Shown in pieces: positions 26,072 through 34,317 of a stretch of DNA of 64,000 nt. A model generated the notes under the pieces. That model worked only from the letters and a program-made list of their open reading frames with translations, did not search any database and was not told the DNA's origin. Positions within the stretch are counted from its first letter, which is position 1. Each line of letters starts with the position of its first letter. Origin of the DNA: JBIIJL01 sp044233795 (lineage in GTDB: Bacteria; Pseudomonadota; Gammaproteobacteria; Legionellales; Legionellaceae); contig JBIIJL010000002.1 of assembly GCA_044233795.1 (NCBI GenBank), positions 1 through 64,000 of the forward strand, read 5' to 3'. Made by a program: the position numbers and the translations under genes.

Positions 26072-27712
26072 ATGCGGCAAATAAAAAAAATACTACGTTT
26101 GCTTCAAATTAATTATGTTTTAGCAAAGCACGGACTAGATCAATTGATTGTATCTTTAAGACTATTTAGGCCTTTGAGGTTCTTGGTGTATTTTAACCCT
26201 TGGAATTGGTTTAGAGATGAGCGAGTTTCCCGCGGAATAGCTTTGCGTAAGGCTTTGGAAGAATTAGGCCCTATTTTTATCAAATTTGGGCAGGCTTTGT
26301 CTACGCGTCCTGACGTAATTCCGGCAGACATTGCGATTGAGCTTTGTAAGCTACAAGATAATGTCCCCAAATTTCCCAAGGAAGTTGCCTTAGCTATTGT
26401 TGAACAAGCTTTTGGTCACAAGGTGACAGAAATTTTCGCAGAGTTTGAGGAAGAGGCTTTAGCTTCTGCCTCGATTGCACAGGTGCATGCAGCTAGGCTA
26501 AAAAGTGGCGAAGATGTAGTGGTGAAAATTCTGCGACCAAATATGCGGAGGGTGATTGAACAAGATTTAGCAATCTTATATACGATAGCTGGTTTAGCTG
26601 AAAGATACTGGCCATTGAGCCGACGTTTTAAGCCTAAAGAAATTGTTGAAGAATTTGAACACAGCTTATTTGATGAGCTTAATTTGCAACGTGAGGCTGC
26701 TAATGCGGGACAGTTGCGTCGAAATTTCAATCATTCACCACTCCTTTATATACCGGTGATTTATTGGGATTATGTTCGAGAAAATGTGCTTGTGATGGAA
26801 CGAATTTATGGAATTCCTGTTTCTGATGTGGCACGTCTTAATGCTCATGGCATTAATATCAAAAAATTAGCTGAACGTGGTTTAGAGATTTTTTTTACCC
26901 AAGTTTTTAGAGATTGTTTTTTCCATGCTGACATGCATCCAGGGAATATTTTTGTCTCACCAAATCACCCCGAAGAACCGCAATATATTTGTGTTGATTT
27001 TGGTATTATCGGCACTCTAAATGATAATGATAAACGCTATCTTGCAGAAAATCTCATGGCTTTTTTTAATCATGATTATCGGCGAGTAGCTGAACTGCAT
27101 ATCGAATCGGGCTGGGTTGCGCGAACAACCCGTGTTGAGGAGTTTGAGAGTGCAATACGCACGGTTTGTGAGCCTATTTTTGAAAGGCCGCTGAAGGATA
27201 TTTCTTTTGCTATGCTGATATTGCAATTATTCCAAGTCGCACGGCGTTTTGAGATGCTGGTCCAGCCACAATTGGTGCTCTTACAGAAAACGCTTCTGGC
27301 TGTTGAAGGCCTTGGCAGGCAATTATATCCTGAGCTTGATTTATGGGCAACGGCCAAACCATTTATGGAAAAGTGGTTGCGTGAACAAATTGGACCAAAG
27401 GCTTTTATGAGGCATTTGCGAGCCAATATCCCTTTTTTAGTGGAACAATTGCCCTATCTTCCTCGTCTATTTAATGATGTATTGTTGATGGTTAAGGACC
27501 AGCAATATGCCATGGAGCAGGAGGGCAGACAGATCAAATCAAAAGTACTTCAGCGTAGGAGCTGGTATAAGGGTTTAGGCATAGGGATTTTTTCTGTGAT
27601 GATCTTTTTTTTAGCGGCATCGGGTTATCATTGGGTTAAGCATGAGCATTTAGTTGTTATTGCTTGGGTGTTGTCTTTTGCAGGGGTGAGTCTTGCATTT
27701 GCTGCTCGATAA
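26072..27712 (+). CDS. ubiB: Ubiquinone biosynthesis protein UbiB (atypical kinase/ATPase)
   Basis: 546 residues, the usual length. The UbiB KxGQ motif is in IFIKFGQALSTRPDVIP, the Ala-rich loop is ASASIAQVHAARLKSG, and the catalytic region is FFHADMHPGNIF with DFGIIG. Two membrane helices lie at the C-terminus (GIGIFSVMIFFLAASGY and the last 20 residues). It supports ubiquinone synthesis at the inner membrane. Third gene of the ubi operon. Confidence 0.97.
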   Translation: MRQIKKILRLLQINYVLAKHGLDQLIVSLRLFRPLRFLVYFNPWNWFRDERVSRGIALRKALEELGPIFIKFGQALSTRPDVIPADIAIELCKLQDNVPKFPKEVALAIVEQAFGHKVTEIFAEFEEEALASASIAQVHAARLKSGEDVVVKILRPNMRRVIEQDLAILYTIAGLAERYWPLSRRFKPKEIVEEFEHSLFDELNLQREAANAGQLRRNFNHSPLLYIPVIYWDYVRENVLVMERIYGIPVSDVARLNAHGINIKKLAERGLEIFFTQVFRDCFFHADMHPGNIFVSPNHPEEPQYICVDFGIIGTLNDNDKRYLAENLMAFFNHDYRRVAELHIESGWVARTTRVEEFESAIRTVCEPIFERPLKDISFAMLILQLFQVARRFEMLVQPQLVLLQKTLLAVEGLGRQLYPELDLWATAKPFMEKWLREQIGPKAFMRHLRANIPFLVEQLPYLPRLFNDVLLMVKDQQYAMEQEGRQIKSKVLQRRSWYKGLGIGIFSVMIFFLAASGYHWVKHEHLVVIAWVLSFAGVSLAFAAR

Positions 27713-28126
27713 TACTCTCTTGCTGGCCTATCATTTTGAGTCGCGGCTTGTCCGCCTCATTCAGGAGATGTCTCAATACCGTGGACAAGCCACGGAACGT
27801 GTGCGCTTTAAAACATTTTCAAAGCGAATGGCCAACACGCTCTAGATTATTGTCTGACTCGTAAATATCAGGCACGTTACCTAGATTTAAGCATCGTCAG
27901 TAGACATCATTGAAATCTCACATTTAATAAATACCCGAGTATTTTGTTTTTTTGGACCATATTTTTAAATCAAGACACTGCGTTGTGTCGCCATAGTGAA
28001 ATATAACTCTTCCATTAAAGTGATTAACAATGCTAAAATAGAGGCAGTTAGTGCAAAAATTCTCAGAAAATGCCATACTTTATGATAAGAGTGGTGGTCA
28101 TGAAATGATAAATCCAGGGGGAGACG
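27713..28126. other. Intergenic gap with one dispersed-repeat copy
   Basis: 414 bases between ubiB and the 201-residue gene. Bases 27743-27844 are a copy of the dispersed repeat. The remainder (27850-28126) is AT-rich with no gene I support. The end holds the ribosome site GGGGGAGACG of the next gene. Confidence 0.6.
27743..27844 (-). repeat. Dispersed intergenic repeat, copy A
   Basis: Read on the minus strand it starts GCGTGTTGGCCATTCGCTTTG, continues GAAAATGTTTTAAAGCGCAC and reaches CCGTGGCTTGTCCACGG, a perfect 6-bp hairpin (27779-27795). A second hairpin with the same loop, GCGGCTTGTCCGC, lies at 27743-27755. The order of elements matches the copies at 41518-41614 and 52081-52146. Confidence 0.65.
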
Positions 28127-28732
28127 ATGCCAGACAAAGATGATATTCAAAAGCAGAGAGAAGAGGGTTTGTTAGCCGAGGCTTTGCAAAAACAAGAGCG
28201 GATGAAGTTAGAGGCTGCAGGACTTAGTGTAATGGGTAAAAAGATGGTGACTGAAGAGACAGTAGCTAAATTTATTGTCGATCCTTCGGGAATTGATTGG
28301 GAAGCTGTGCGTAAAGCATACAAAGCTGCTTACGGCGAGGACCTAAAAAATGGAGATACTCTAGCGTTTGGATCGCGCGGTGCAGCATTAACCTTTTTTG
28401 CAGACCTTGCAAAAAAAGGGTTATCGTTTTTAGCTGAAGAGATGATTCATGGGCTAAGAAATGGGTTCCATGTCTTTTCTTATGGAAGCGGTAAGTTCTA
28501 TTCAGGAACGCTAGATGTAATTAAAGAAGCATTAGAGATGGATTTGAAACAAGCGCCTGAAAATAAAAAACTGCAAGCTGCTCTTGGCATGATAACTGAG
28601 CTAAATTTGAAAAAAGTTCCAGAGTTAGCTCAGTCTGGGATATCCTCTAGTGAACTTCGTGACGCTCTGAAGGAGCATCGTGATAGAGAGGAACCGGAAG
28701 GTAGCTCAAGGCCTACACCACCTGTTCGCTAG
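28127..28732 (+). CDS. Unrecognised 201-residue protein
   Basis: No family recognised. It starts after a strong GGGGGAGACG site. The first 35 residues are highly charged (KDDIQKQREEGLLAEALQKQ). The middle has a compact globular look (FGSRGAALTFFADLAKKGLSFL). The end is charged and proline-rich (EHRDREEPEGSSRPTPPVR). The Glu-rich stretch close to the C-terminus resembles the E-block of some Dot/Icm substrates, a weak hint only. A perfect 18-bp hairpin follows, so the gene is probably transcribed alone. Confidence 0.7.
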   Translation: MPDKDDIQKQREEGLLAEALQKQERMKLEAAGLSVMGKKMVTEETVAKFIVDPSGIDWEAVRKAYKAAYGEDLKNGDTLAFGSRGAALTFFADLAKKGLSFLAEEMIHGLRNGFHVFSYGSGKFYSGTLDVIKEALEMDLKQAPENKKLQAALGMITELNLKKVPELAQSGISSSELRDALKEHRDREEPEGSSRPTPPVR

Positions 28733-28747
28733 CAGGTAAAATAATAC

Positions 28748-28790
28748 ATTAAAGATCAATAGGGGTGCTGAGCCCCTATTGATCTTTAAT
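28748..28790. terminator. Perfect 18-bp hairpin, probable bidirectional terminator
   Basis: ATTAAAGATCAATAGGGG (28748-28765) and its exact reverse complement (28773-28790) flank a 7-base TGCTGAG loop. The arms begin and end in A/T-rich sequence (ATTAAA/TTTAAT), which serves as a short U-tract in either direction. It lies 15 bases after the stop of the preceding gene and 36 before the next start. The U-tract is weak, so a protective or regulatory RNA hairpin is an alternative. Confidence 0.65.
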
Positions 28791-28826
28791 ATTGCGATCT
28801 ATTTAAAAATACTTTAAGAGAAAAAT

Positions 28827-30092
28827 ATGTTAACTCGTGGGCTATGCACTGATGTAACTACTGAAGCAAAAAGGAGTTTTCAAGCCGCTATAAGATCTCA
28901 ATTGTTTACTAAGGGTTCGTTGGGGATGTTTGAAAATGGTTATGCTCTATTGTGTGCCCTAGAAGAGAATGTCAAAGGAACTCATCTCACTCATGCGGTT
29001 GATGATGAATTTGATAGGATTGTAATGGGTACGGTTATGGCGGCTATTCTTTATGAATTTAGAAATGAAGGCTCCGCGGATCAACATAAGTTGTTATGCC
29101 AAAAATATGGATTAACGCACGTTTACCCCCATTCATGGACGAAATTTCTTCATAATGAAAATTTGAATGACAATAGCTGTAAAGCAATACAAACGGCGAT
29201 TTTAAAGCTTGGTGCATTGGTACTGAGTCGATCATACCCGTTGTTTAACCGAGGCGATTTTACAAAAGATAGTCTCGTCGGTAATATGATTTCTACGTTA
29301 ATTACAGAAGAGCGGCTGGAGTACAAATATGGCGTATTTTCTTCTTATCGACAAGAAAGGCTATATGTAAGGGGATTTGAAGCACAAGAGGCTGCTCATG
29401 ACAGACGACACACTTTGGGTGTTGTCTTGAGCATTTTGGCCTTATTCGTCCCCCCTCTCTCATTATTACTCTCTATTCGAGCAGAAATGATGATGCGAGA
29501 AGACTGGCGCGAACGTCAACAAAGGCGAGCTACCTTTAATCGTTATCCAACGCCAATTGGAGAGTCGATTGCAAGCATCATGCTTGCGGCGGTTGTACCG
29601 ATTTATTCCAGTTACAAAAGTGTGATGGCTTTTAGAACGATAGATAGACTGAGTCGACAGAAAGATGACATCATCGAATGGCAGCAGGGTGAAGATCGTT
29701 CATCAGCTAGTGATATAAGACAGAAGTTTAAATCTCACAAACAAAAAAGAAAAGATGTGAAATTACGTCGTCGTGATGTCTCCTGGGCTCAGTTGAAAGA
29801 CGAGGATAAGAAGCCTAAAAAAGTGGTCGTGATAGGTCGTCGGGGACATAGCAAAATTTACCTTGATAGACCTCAAGAGGAGCGTTGGGGATTATTTGAA
29901 TCTGGGGGGGATCATGATCTTCCCGGTACGTCTTCTCCGTTCGGTAACTCTGGAAATTGTGATAAAACCCCTGCAAAGGCGAGTCTTGTTGAAACCTTCT
30001 TTAGGATAAATCATCAGAAGAGCATCGCTATATTAAAAAAACTTGAACAACAATTCGGTGATGAACTGGAAATACCAGCGGTAAAGAGATGA
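28827..30092 (+). CDS. Unrecognised 421-residue protein with central hydrophobic segments
   Basis: No family recognised. Residues ~197-217 (LGVVLSILALFVPPLSLLLSI) form a likely membrane hairpin or helix, and ~247-262 (SIASIMLAAVVPIYSSY) a second hydrophobic stretch. The C-terminal 150 residues are highly basic (KSHKQKRKDVKLRRRDV) then polar. There is no N-terminal signal peptide. The last four bases overlap the ATG of epmC (ATGA), so the two are translationally coupled. Internal membrane segments with long soluble flanks are common among intracellular-pathogen effectors, but an ordinary inner-membrane protein is equally possible. Confidence 0.7.
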   Translation: MLTRGLCTDVTTEAKRSFQAAIRSQLFTKGSLGMFENGYALLCALEENVKGTHLTHAVDDEFDRIVMGTVMAAILYEFRNEGSADQHKLLCQKYGLTHVYPHSWTKFLHNENLNDNSCKAIQTAILKLGALVLSRSYPLFNRGDFTKDSLVGNMISTLITEERLEYKYGVFSSYRQERLYVRGFEAQEAAHDRRHTLGVVLSILALFVPPLSLLLSIRAEMMMREDWRERQQRRATFNRYPTPIGESIASIMLAAVVPIYSSYKSVMAFRTIDRLSRQKDDIIEWQQGEDRSSASDIRQKFKSHKQKRKDVKLRRRDVSWAQLKDEDKKPKKVVVIGRRGHSKIYLDRPQEERWGLFESGGDHDLPGTSSPFGNSGNCDKTPAKASLVETFFRINHQKSIAILKKLEQQFGDELEIPAVKR

Positions 30093-30619
30093 CACATCGA
30101 TTCGAAGATTTAATTCAACTCTTTGATAACTGCTTTTATGAACAATACAATACTAAATTGCTGCTTGGCGGGGATGAGCCTTTGTACCTCCCTGCTGATA
30201 ATACTCGGCCCTATCATGCCTTATTCTTTGCTCACGGGTTTTTTAGCAGCGCGCTTCATGAATGTTCGCATTGGTTAATTGCCGGTGAAGATAGAAGAAA
30301 GCAAGTTGATTTTGGCTATTGGTATATGCCTGATGGGCGCAATGCATCAGAGCAAGTAGCATTTTTTGCAATGGAGGCAAAACCCCAAGCGATGGAGTGG
30401 ATTTTATCCAAGGCTGCTGGTTTTTGTTTTAATGTTAGTGTTGATAATCTAAGCGGTGCGCTAACAGATACTGATGTGTTTAAAGCGGCTGTTAATAAAG
30501 AGGTGATTGCTTACTGCGAGAAAGGCCTATCTGCGCGGGCAAGCGCTTTTCGAGAGGCGCTATGCAACTTTTATGCTACGCCGATACGATTAGATGCCGC
30601 TGATTTTCAACTCACTTGA
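30089..30619 (+). CDS. epmC: Elongation factor P hydroxylase EpmC
   Basis: 176 residues. It matches the YfcM/EpmC family along its whole length: DEPLYLPAD, FAHGFFSSALHECSHWLIAG (metal-binding HExxH-like motif), VDFGYWYMPDGR, KPQAMEWI and FNVSVDNLSG. It hydroxylates the beta-lysylated lysine of EF-P, the last step of the EpmA/EpmB/EpmC pathway for translating proline stretches. No efp, epmA or epmB is in this window. Overlaps the preceding gene by 4 bases and is convergent with parC, sharing 13 bases at their 3' ends. Confidence 0.94.
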   Translation: MTHRFEDLIQLFDNCFYEQYNTKLLLGGDEPLYLPADNTRPYHALFFAHGFFSSALHECSHWLIAGEDRRKQVDFGYWYMPDGRNASEQVAFFAMEAKPQAMEWILSKAAGFCFNVSVDNLSGALTDTDVFKAAVNKEVIAYCEKGLSARASAFREALCNFYATPIRLDAADFQLT

Positions 30620-32835
30620 AGTGACGTTACATTCTGCAGACCTCGCGGTAATAGGTTGCCGCGTCGGCCACGTTCAGATTGGTACTGAGCAAGATCAGCT
30701 ATTTTCATCGTAAAATGTCGTTTACCTGCGTGAACCGTTAATTCAGCATTGGTTGCAATTGGTTGCACATCGATTAATAGCTCCTCTCTTGATAGTGCTT
30801 TTGCCGAGGGGATATGTATAAGCTTATTGCCTTTACCTCGGGTAAGTTTGGGCAACTCTTCTGCGCCGAACACTAACAAACGCCCACTGTTGGTCACGCA
30901 TGCAATGTTTGATGTTTCGATATCGTGGATCATTCTCGGTGCTAGGATTTGAGCGTTACCGGGTAATTTAAAGCATGCCTTGCCGTTTCTATTTTTTACA
31001 TAAAGTTCTTTTAGCTGGGTCACGAAACCGTATCCTGCATCATTTGATAGTAAGATCCAGGTGTCTGGTTCGCCGCTGATGAGAGCAACAAAGCTTGCCC
31101 CATCGGCTGGATTAAGTTTACCCGTGAGGGGTTCTCCTTGGCCGCGCGCCGAGGGTAATGAATGGCCAGGTAAGGCATATACTTTTCCTTCACTATCAAA
31201 AAACACCACGAGTTGATTGGTTTTGGCATTGGTTTGGGCTTTAAAGGTATCACCAGACTTGTAACCTAACCCACGCCCATCAACATCGAGCCCTTTAGCA
31301 GCTCTCGCCCAACCTTTTTCTGAAATGACGACAGTAATTGGTTCATTAGGTAAGATGTCTTCTTCTTTTAAGGCTTGAGATTCTTGACGAAGCATCATGG
31401 GCGAACGGCGGGGGTCACTATATTGGTCTCGAAAATTTGCTATTTCCTCTTTGACTAATAAACGCAACCGCTCCTCGCTTTTGAGTATTTTTTCTAGTGT
31501 ATCGCGTTCGGTACTGAGTTCATCGTGTTCGCTACGAAGCTTGATTTCTTCAAGTTTGGCCAAATGGCGCAATTTTATTTCGAGAATCGCTTCTGCCTGG
31601 CGTTCACTTAAGTTAAAGCGTGCGATGAGTGCCTCTTTAGGATTATCCTCTTCACGAATGATCTGAATAACCTCATCGATATTGAGGTAGGCAATTAACA
31701 GGCCTTCTAAGACATGTATTCTATCAAGTACCTTATCGAGACGAAATTGTAAGCGGCGTTTGACGGTTCTTTTTCGGAAGATGAGCCATTCGTTAAGAAT
31801 AGTTGTTAAATTTTTAACACTTGGTTTGCCATCTAGTCCAATCATATTGAAATTAATGCGATAACTTCGTTCAAGATCAGTTGTGGCAAATAAATGAGAC
31901 ATGAGGTTGTCAATGTCCACACGGTTTGAACGAGGAATAATGACCAGGCGGGTTGGATATTCGTGGCACGACTCGTCACGGAGATCATCTACCATAGGTA
32001 GTTTTTTTTGTGTCATTTGTGCGGCAATCTGCTCGATGATTTTCGAGCCTGATACCTGATAAGGTAACGCTGTAATAACGATATTGTGATTTTCAACTCG
32101 AAAAACTGCTCGCATTTTAATCGAACCATTCCCTGATTCATACATCGCGCGAATTGCAGGAAGTGGAGTGATGATTTCAGCCTCTGTTGGAAAATCTGGG
32201 CCTTTTATCGATTTTAATAAGTCATCGAGCGATGCATGTGGGTTGTCTAATAGCTCAATACAAGCGTTCGCAACTTCAGTTAAATTATGTGGCAAAATGT
32301 CTGAGGACATCCCCACAGCGATCCCCGTAGCACCATTTAGTAAAATATTAGGTAAGCGCGCAGGCAGAAGGGCCGGTTCTTGAAGAGTTGCATCAAAATT
32401 ATCAACCCAATCGACGGTTCCTTGTTGAAGTTCTGCCAATAACGTATCTGCGTAAGCAGAAAGGCGGGCTTCGGTATAGCGCATAGCGGCAAAGGATTTA
32501 GGATCATCTTGTGAGCCCCAATTACCCTGCCCATCCACAAAAGGATAGCGATAAGAAAAGGGTTGTGCCATTAATACCATGGCTTCATAACAGGCAACAT
32601 CCCCATGGGGGTGAAATTTACCTAAAACATCTCCGACGGTACGCGCTGATTTCTTATATTTAGCTGTAGCTTTAAGACCAAGCTCTGACATGGCATAGAT
32701 AATCCGGCGTTGCACAGGTTTAAACCCATCGGCAATATGTGGGAGCGCACGGTCTAAAATGACATACATGGAGTAGTCAAGGTAGGCTTTTTCAGTGAAC
32801 TCGGTTAAGGGTTGACGCTCTGTTGCGGTGTTCAT
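30607..32835 (-). CDS. parC: DNA topoisomerase IV subunit A
   Basis: 742 residues. The breakage-reunion core includes GKFHPHGD.ACYEAMVLMAQ (~72-90) and the catalytic Tyr in SFAAMRYTEARLS (~119). The C-terminal part carries DNA-wrapping blades (GQGEPLTGKL, GRRGNLLPRGLQ). It decatenates daughter chromosomes with ParE, which is not here. Residue 80, Ser in E. coli ParC and part of the quinolone-binding pair with Glu84, is Val; Glu84 is kept. Divergent from ksgA across a 660-base gap. Confidence 0.97.
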   Translation of the reverse strand: MNTATERQPLTEFTEKAYLDYSMYVILDRALPHIADGFKPVQRRIIYAMSELGLKATAKYKKSARTVGDVLGKFHPHGDVACYEAMVLMAQPFSYRYPFVDGQGNWGSQDDPKSFAAMRYTEARLSAYADTLLAELQQGTVDWVDNFDATLQEPALLPARLPNILLNGATGIAVGMSSDILPHNLTEVANACIELLDNPHASLDDLLKSIKGPDFPTEAEIITPLPAIRAMYESGNGSIKMRAVFRVENHNIVITALPYQVSGSKIIEQIAAQMTQKKLPMVDDLRDESCHEYPTRLVIIPRSNRVDIDNLMSHLFATTDLERSYRINFNMIGLDGKPSVKNLTTILNEWLIFRKRTVKRRLQFRLDKVLDRIHVLEGLLIAYLNIDEVIQIIREEDNPKEALIARFNLSERQAEAILEIKLRHLAKLEEIKLRSEHDELSTERDTLEKILKSEERLRLLVKEEIANFRDQYSDPRRSPMMLRQESQALKEEDILPNEPITVVISEKGWARAAKGLDVDGRGLGYKSGDTFKAQTNAKTNQLVVFFDSEGKVYALPGHSLPSARGQGEPLTGKLNPADGASFVALISGEPDTWILLSNDAGYGFVTQLKELYVKNRNGKACFKLPGNAQILAPRMIHDIETSNIACVTNSGRLLVFGAEELPKLTRGKGNKLIHIPSAKALSREELLIDVQPIATNAELTVHAGKRHFTMKIADLAQYQSERGRRGNLLPRGLQNVTSLQVS

Positions 32836-33495
32836 GTATTAACCTAGTGAAATGGGTTTTCATAAAGATACAATCGTAGTGCAAATACAGGTCTTTAGGC
32901 AAAAGTTATTTACAAATAACAGCAAATCCTGAAAGAAACTCTCTGACATACATTGAAAATCAAATGTCAACAGCTCCTCTAGTTTAAATACGTATTTTGG
33001 CGGGCACTGGGCGAGACTGGCAGGATGGGGGGAGCTTATGTCGCGTGTAATAGATGTGTGAGCGAGCGTGGTCATGCCTTTTTGAAGCGGTGCCCATTTG
33101 ACAGGCTGATACTGGGCTTGTATCTGTGAATAACTATTTAATATTTTTACTACAATCATGGAGTTGAATATAACCAATTGATTTTAATCAACTAATTTAG
33201 TTGCATCTTGATAAATCAACTTGCTTGCCTGTGGGTAACTTTGTGGGTTTCTTTTATATAAGTTGGTTAACTCCTTGTAATTAATTTAAAAAATCCTTTA
33301 TTTGCATGTCACTCACGTGAACGCGCCCACGTGCGATCCTGTGAGCGGCTTTTACAACCTTGTCTGGTAGAATCTGATTTAAATTAAGCTATCAGCACTC
33401 ATTTAGATGATTTTGCCCTGACCCATTGCATCATATTCGCTTCACAGCTAGGAATGAGGGTATAATTTGTCATATTTTTTTATGGTTGTCTTATC
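32836..33495. other. 660-base gap between parC and ksgA, rich in short palindromes and DnaA-box-like sequence
   Basis: Perfect or near-perfect palindromes: GTTATTTACAAATAAC (32905-32920), TTGATTTTAATCAA (33178-33191) and CAACTAATTTAGTTG (33189-33203). One perfect DnaA-box match TGTGAATAA (33125-33133), and one-mismatch forms TTATTTACA (32906) and TGTGGGTAA (33230). A minus-strand reading frame at 32860-33177 (up to 105 codons) has no recognisable family and no good ribosome site, so I do not call it a gene. The region may hold the divergent promoters of parC and ksgA. Confidence 0.5.
33461..33466 (+). promoter_or_regulatory. Probable -10 element of ksgA
   Basis: TATAAT, an exact -10 consensus, 29 bases before the ksgA GTG. 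The -35 region is poor; the nearest good match TTCACA (33441) is only 14 bases away, too close for a normal spacer. Confidence 0.4.
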
Positions 33496-34263
33496 GTGCA
33501 TCGTCCCCGAAAGCGTTTTGGCCAAAACTTTCTCCAAAGCCCACATGTTATCGATGATATTTTGCGCGCCTTTCATCCGCAACCGGTGGATAATGTAGTA
33601 GAAATAGGTCCAGGCCTAGGCGCCTTGACGAAGCCATTGTTACAAAAATTAAACACGCTCACCGTGATTGAAATTGATAGAGATCTGATAGAGGGCCTTT
33701 CTCATTTTTCAAAACAAGGGGGCTTGTTAAAAACTCTGTTACAAGATGCATTAACAGTTGATTACGCTATATTCGGTGAAAAATTGCGCTTGATTGGCAA
33801 TTTACCCTACAATATTTCCACACCCTTGTTGTTGTATTTACTACGATTTTCCCCACATATTGATGACATGTTATTTATGTTACAAAAAGAGGTTGTAGAC
33901 AGACTTGCAGCTCATCCTGGATGCAAAGCTTTTGGGCGTCTTAGCGTAATCATTCAGTACCATTGTGAGGTAGAGAAATTGTTCAGCGTACCTCCCACGG
34001 CCTTTTATCCAGCACCCAAAGTTGACTCTGCTATGGTCCGCTTAGTCCCTCACCGCATTTCGCCATATCCTGCGGTGGCACTTACAGATCTAGAGCATGT
34101 GGTGGCGCGGGCCTTCTCGATGCGACGAAAAACATTGGCCAATAACCTAAAGCCGCTGCTTAGCCAAGAAGATTTTGCCAAGCTTGGTATTGATCCAGGA
34201 TTGCGTCCTGAACAAATTGGAGTCAATGAATATGTGCAAATAACGAAATATATTGCCAGATAG
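33496..34263 (+). CDS. ksgA: 16S rRNA dimethyladenosine transferase
   Basis: 255 residues from a GTG start with a poor ribosome site. SAM motif VVEIGPGLGALTKPLL (~35-50), the acidic motif ViEIDRDL, and the adenine-methylase motif NLPYNIST. It dimethylates two adjacent adenines near the 3' end of 16S rRNA during small-subunit assembly. N-terminal RKRFGQNFL is the usual family start, which fixes the GTG. Followed by the TraI_2-like gene and apaH. Confidence 0.96.
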   Translation: MHRPRKRFGQNFLQSPHVIDDILRAFHPQPVDNVVEIGPGLGALTKPLLQKLNTLTVIEIDRDLIEGLSHFSKQGGLLKTLLQDALTVDYAIFGEKLRLIGNLPYNISTPLLLYLLRFSPHIDDMLFMLQKEVVDRLAAHPGCKAFGRLSVIIQYHCEVEKLFSVPPTAFYPAPKVDSAMVRLVPHRISPYPAVALTDLEHVVARAFSMRRKTLANNLKPLLSQEDFAKLGIDPGLRPEQIGVNEYVQITKYIAR

Positions 34264-34317
34264 TGTAAAATAAAAGGACAAATATAGAATATTGACGTTA
34301 GGATTACGGAGGTCGCC

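Noticed and set aside
32860..33177. Minus-strand reading frame of up to 105 codons in the parC-ksgA gap
   Set aside because: No ribosome site, unusual composition and no recognisable family. Kept only as part of the gap description.
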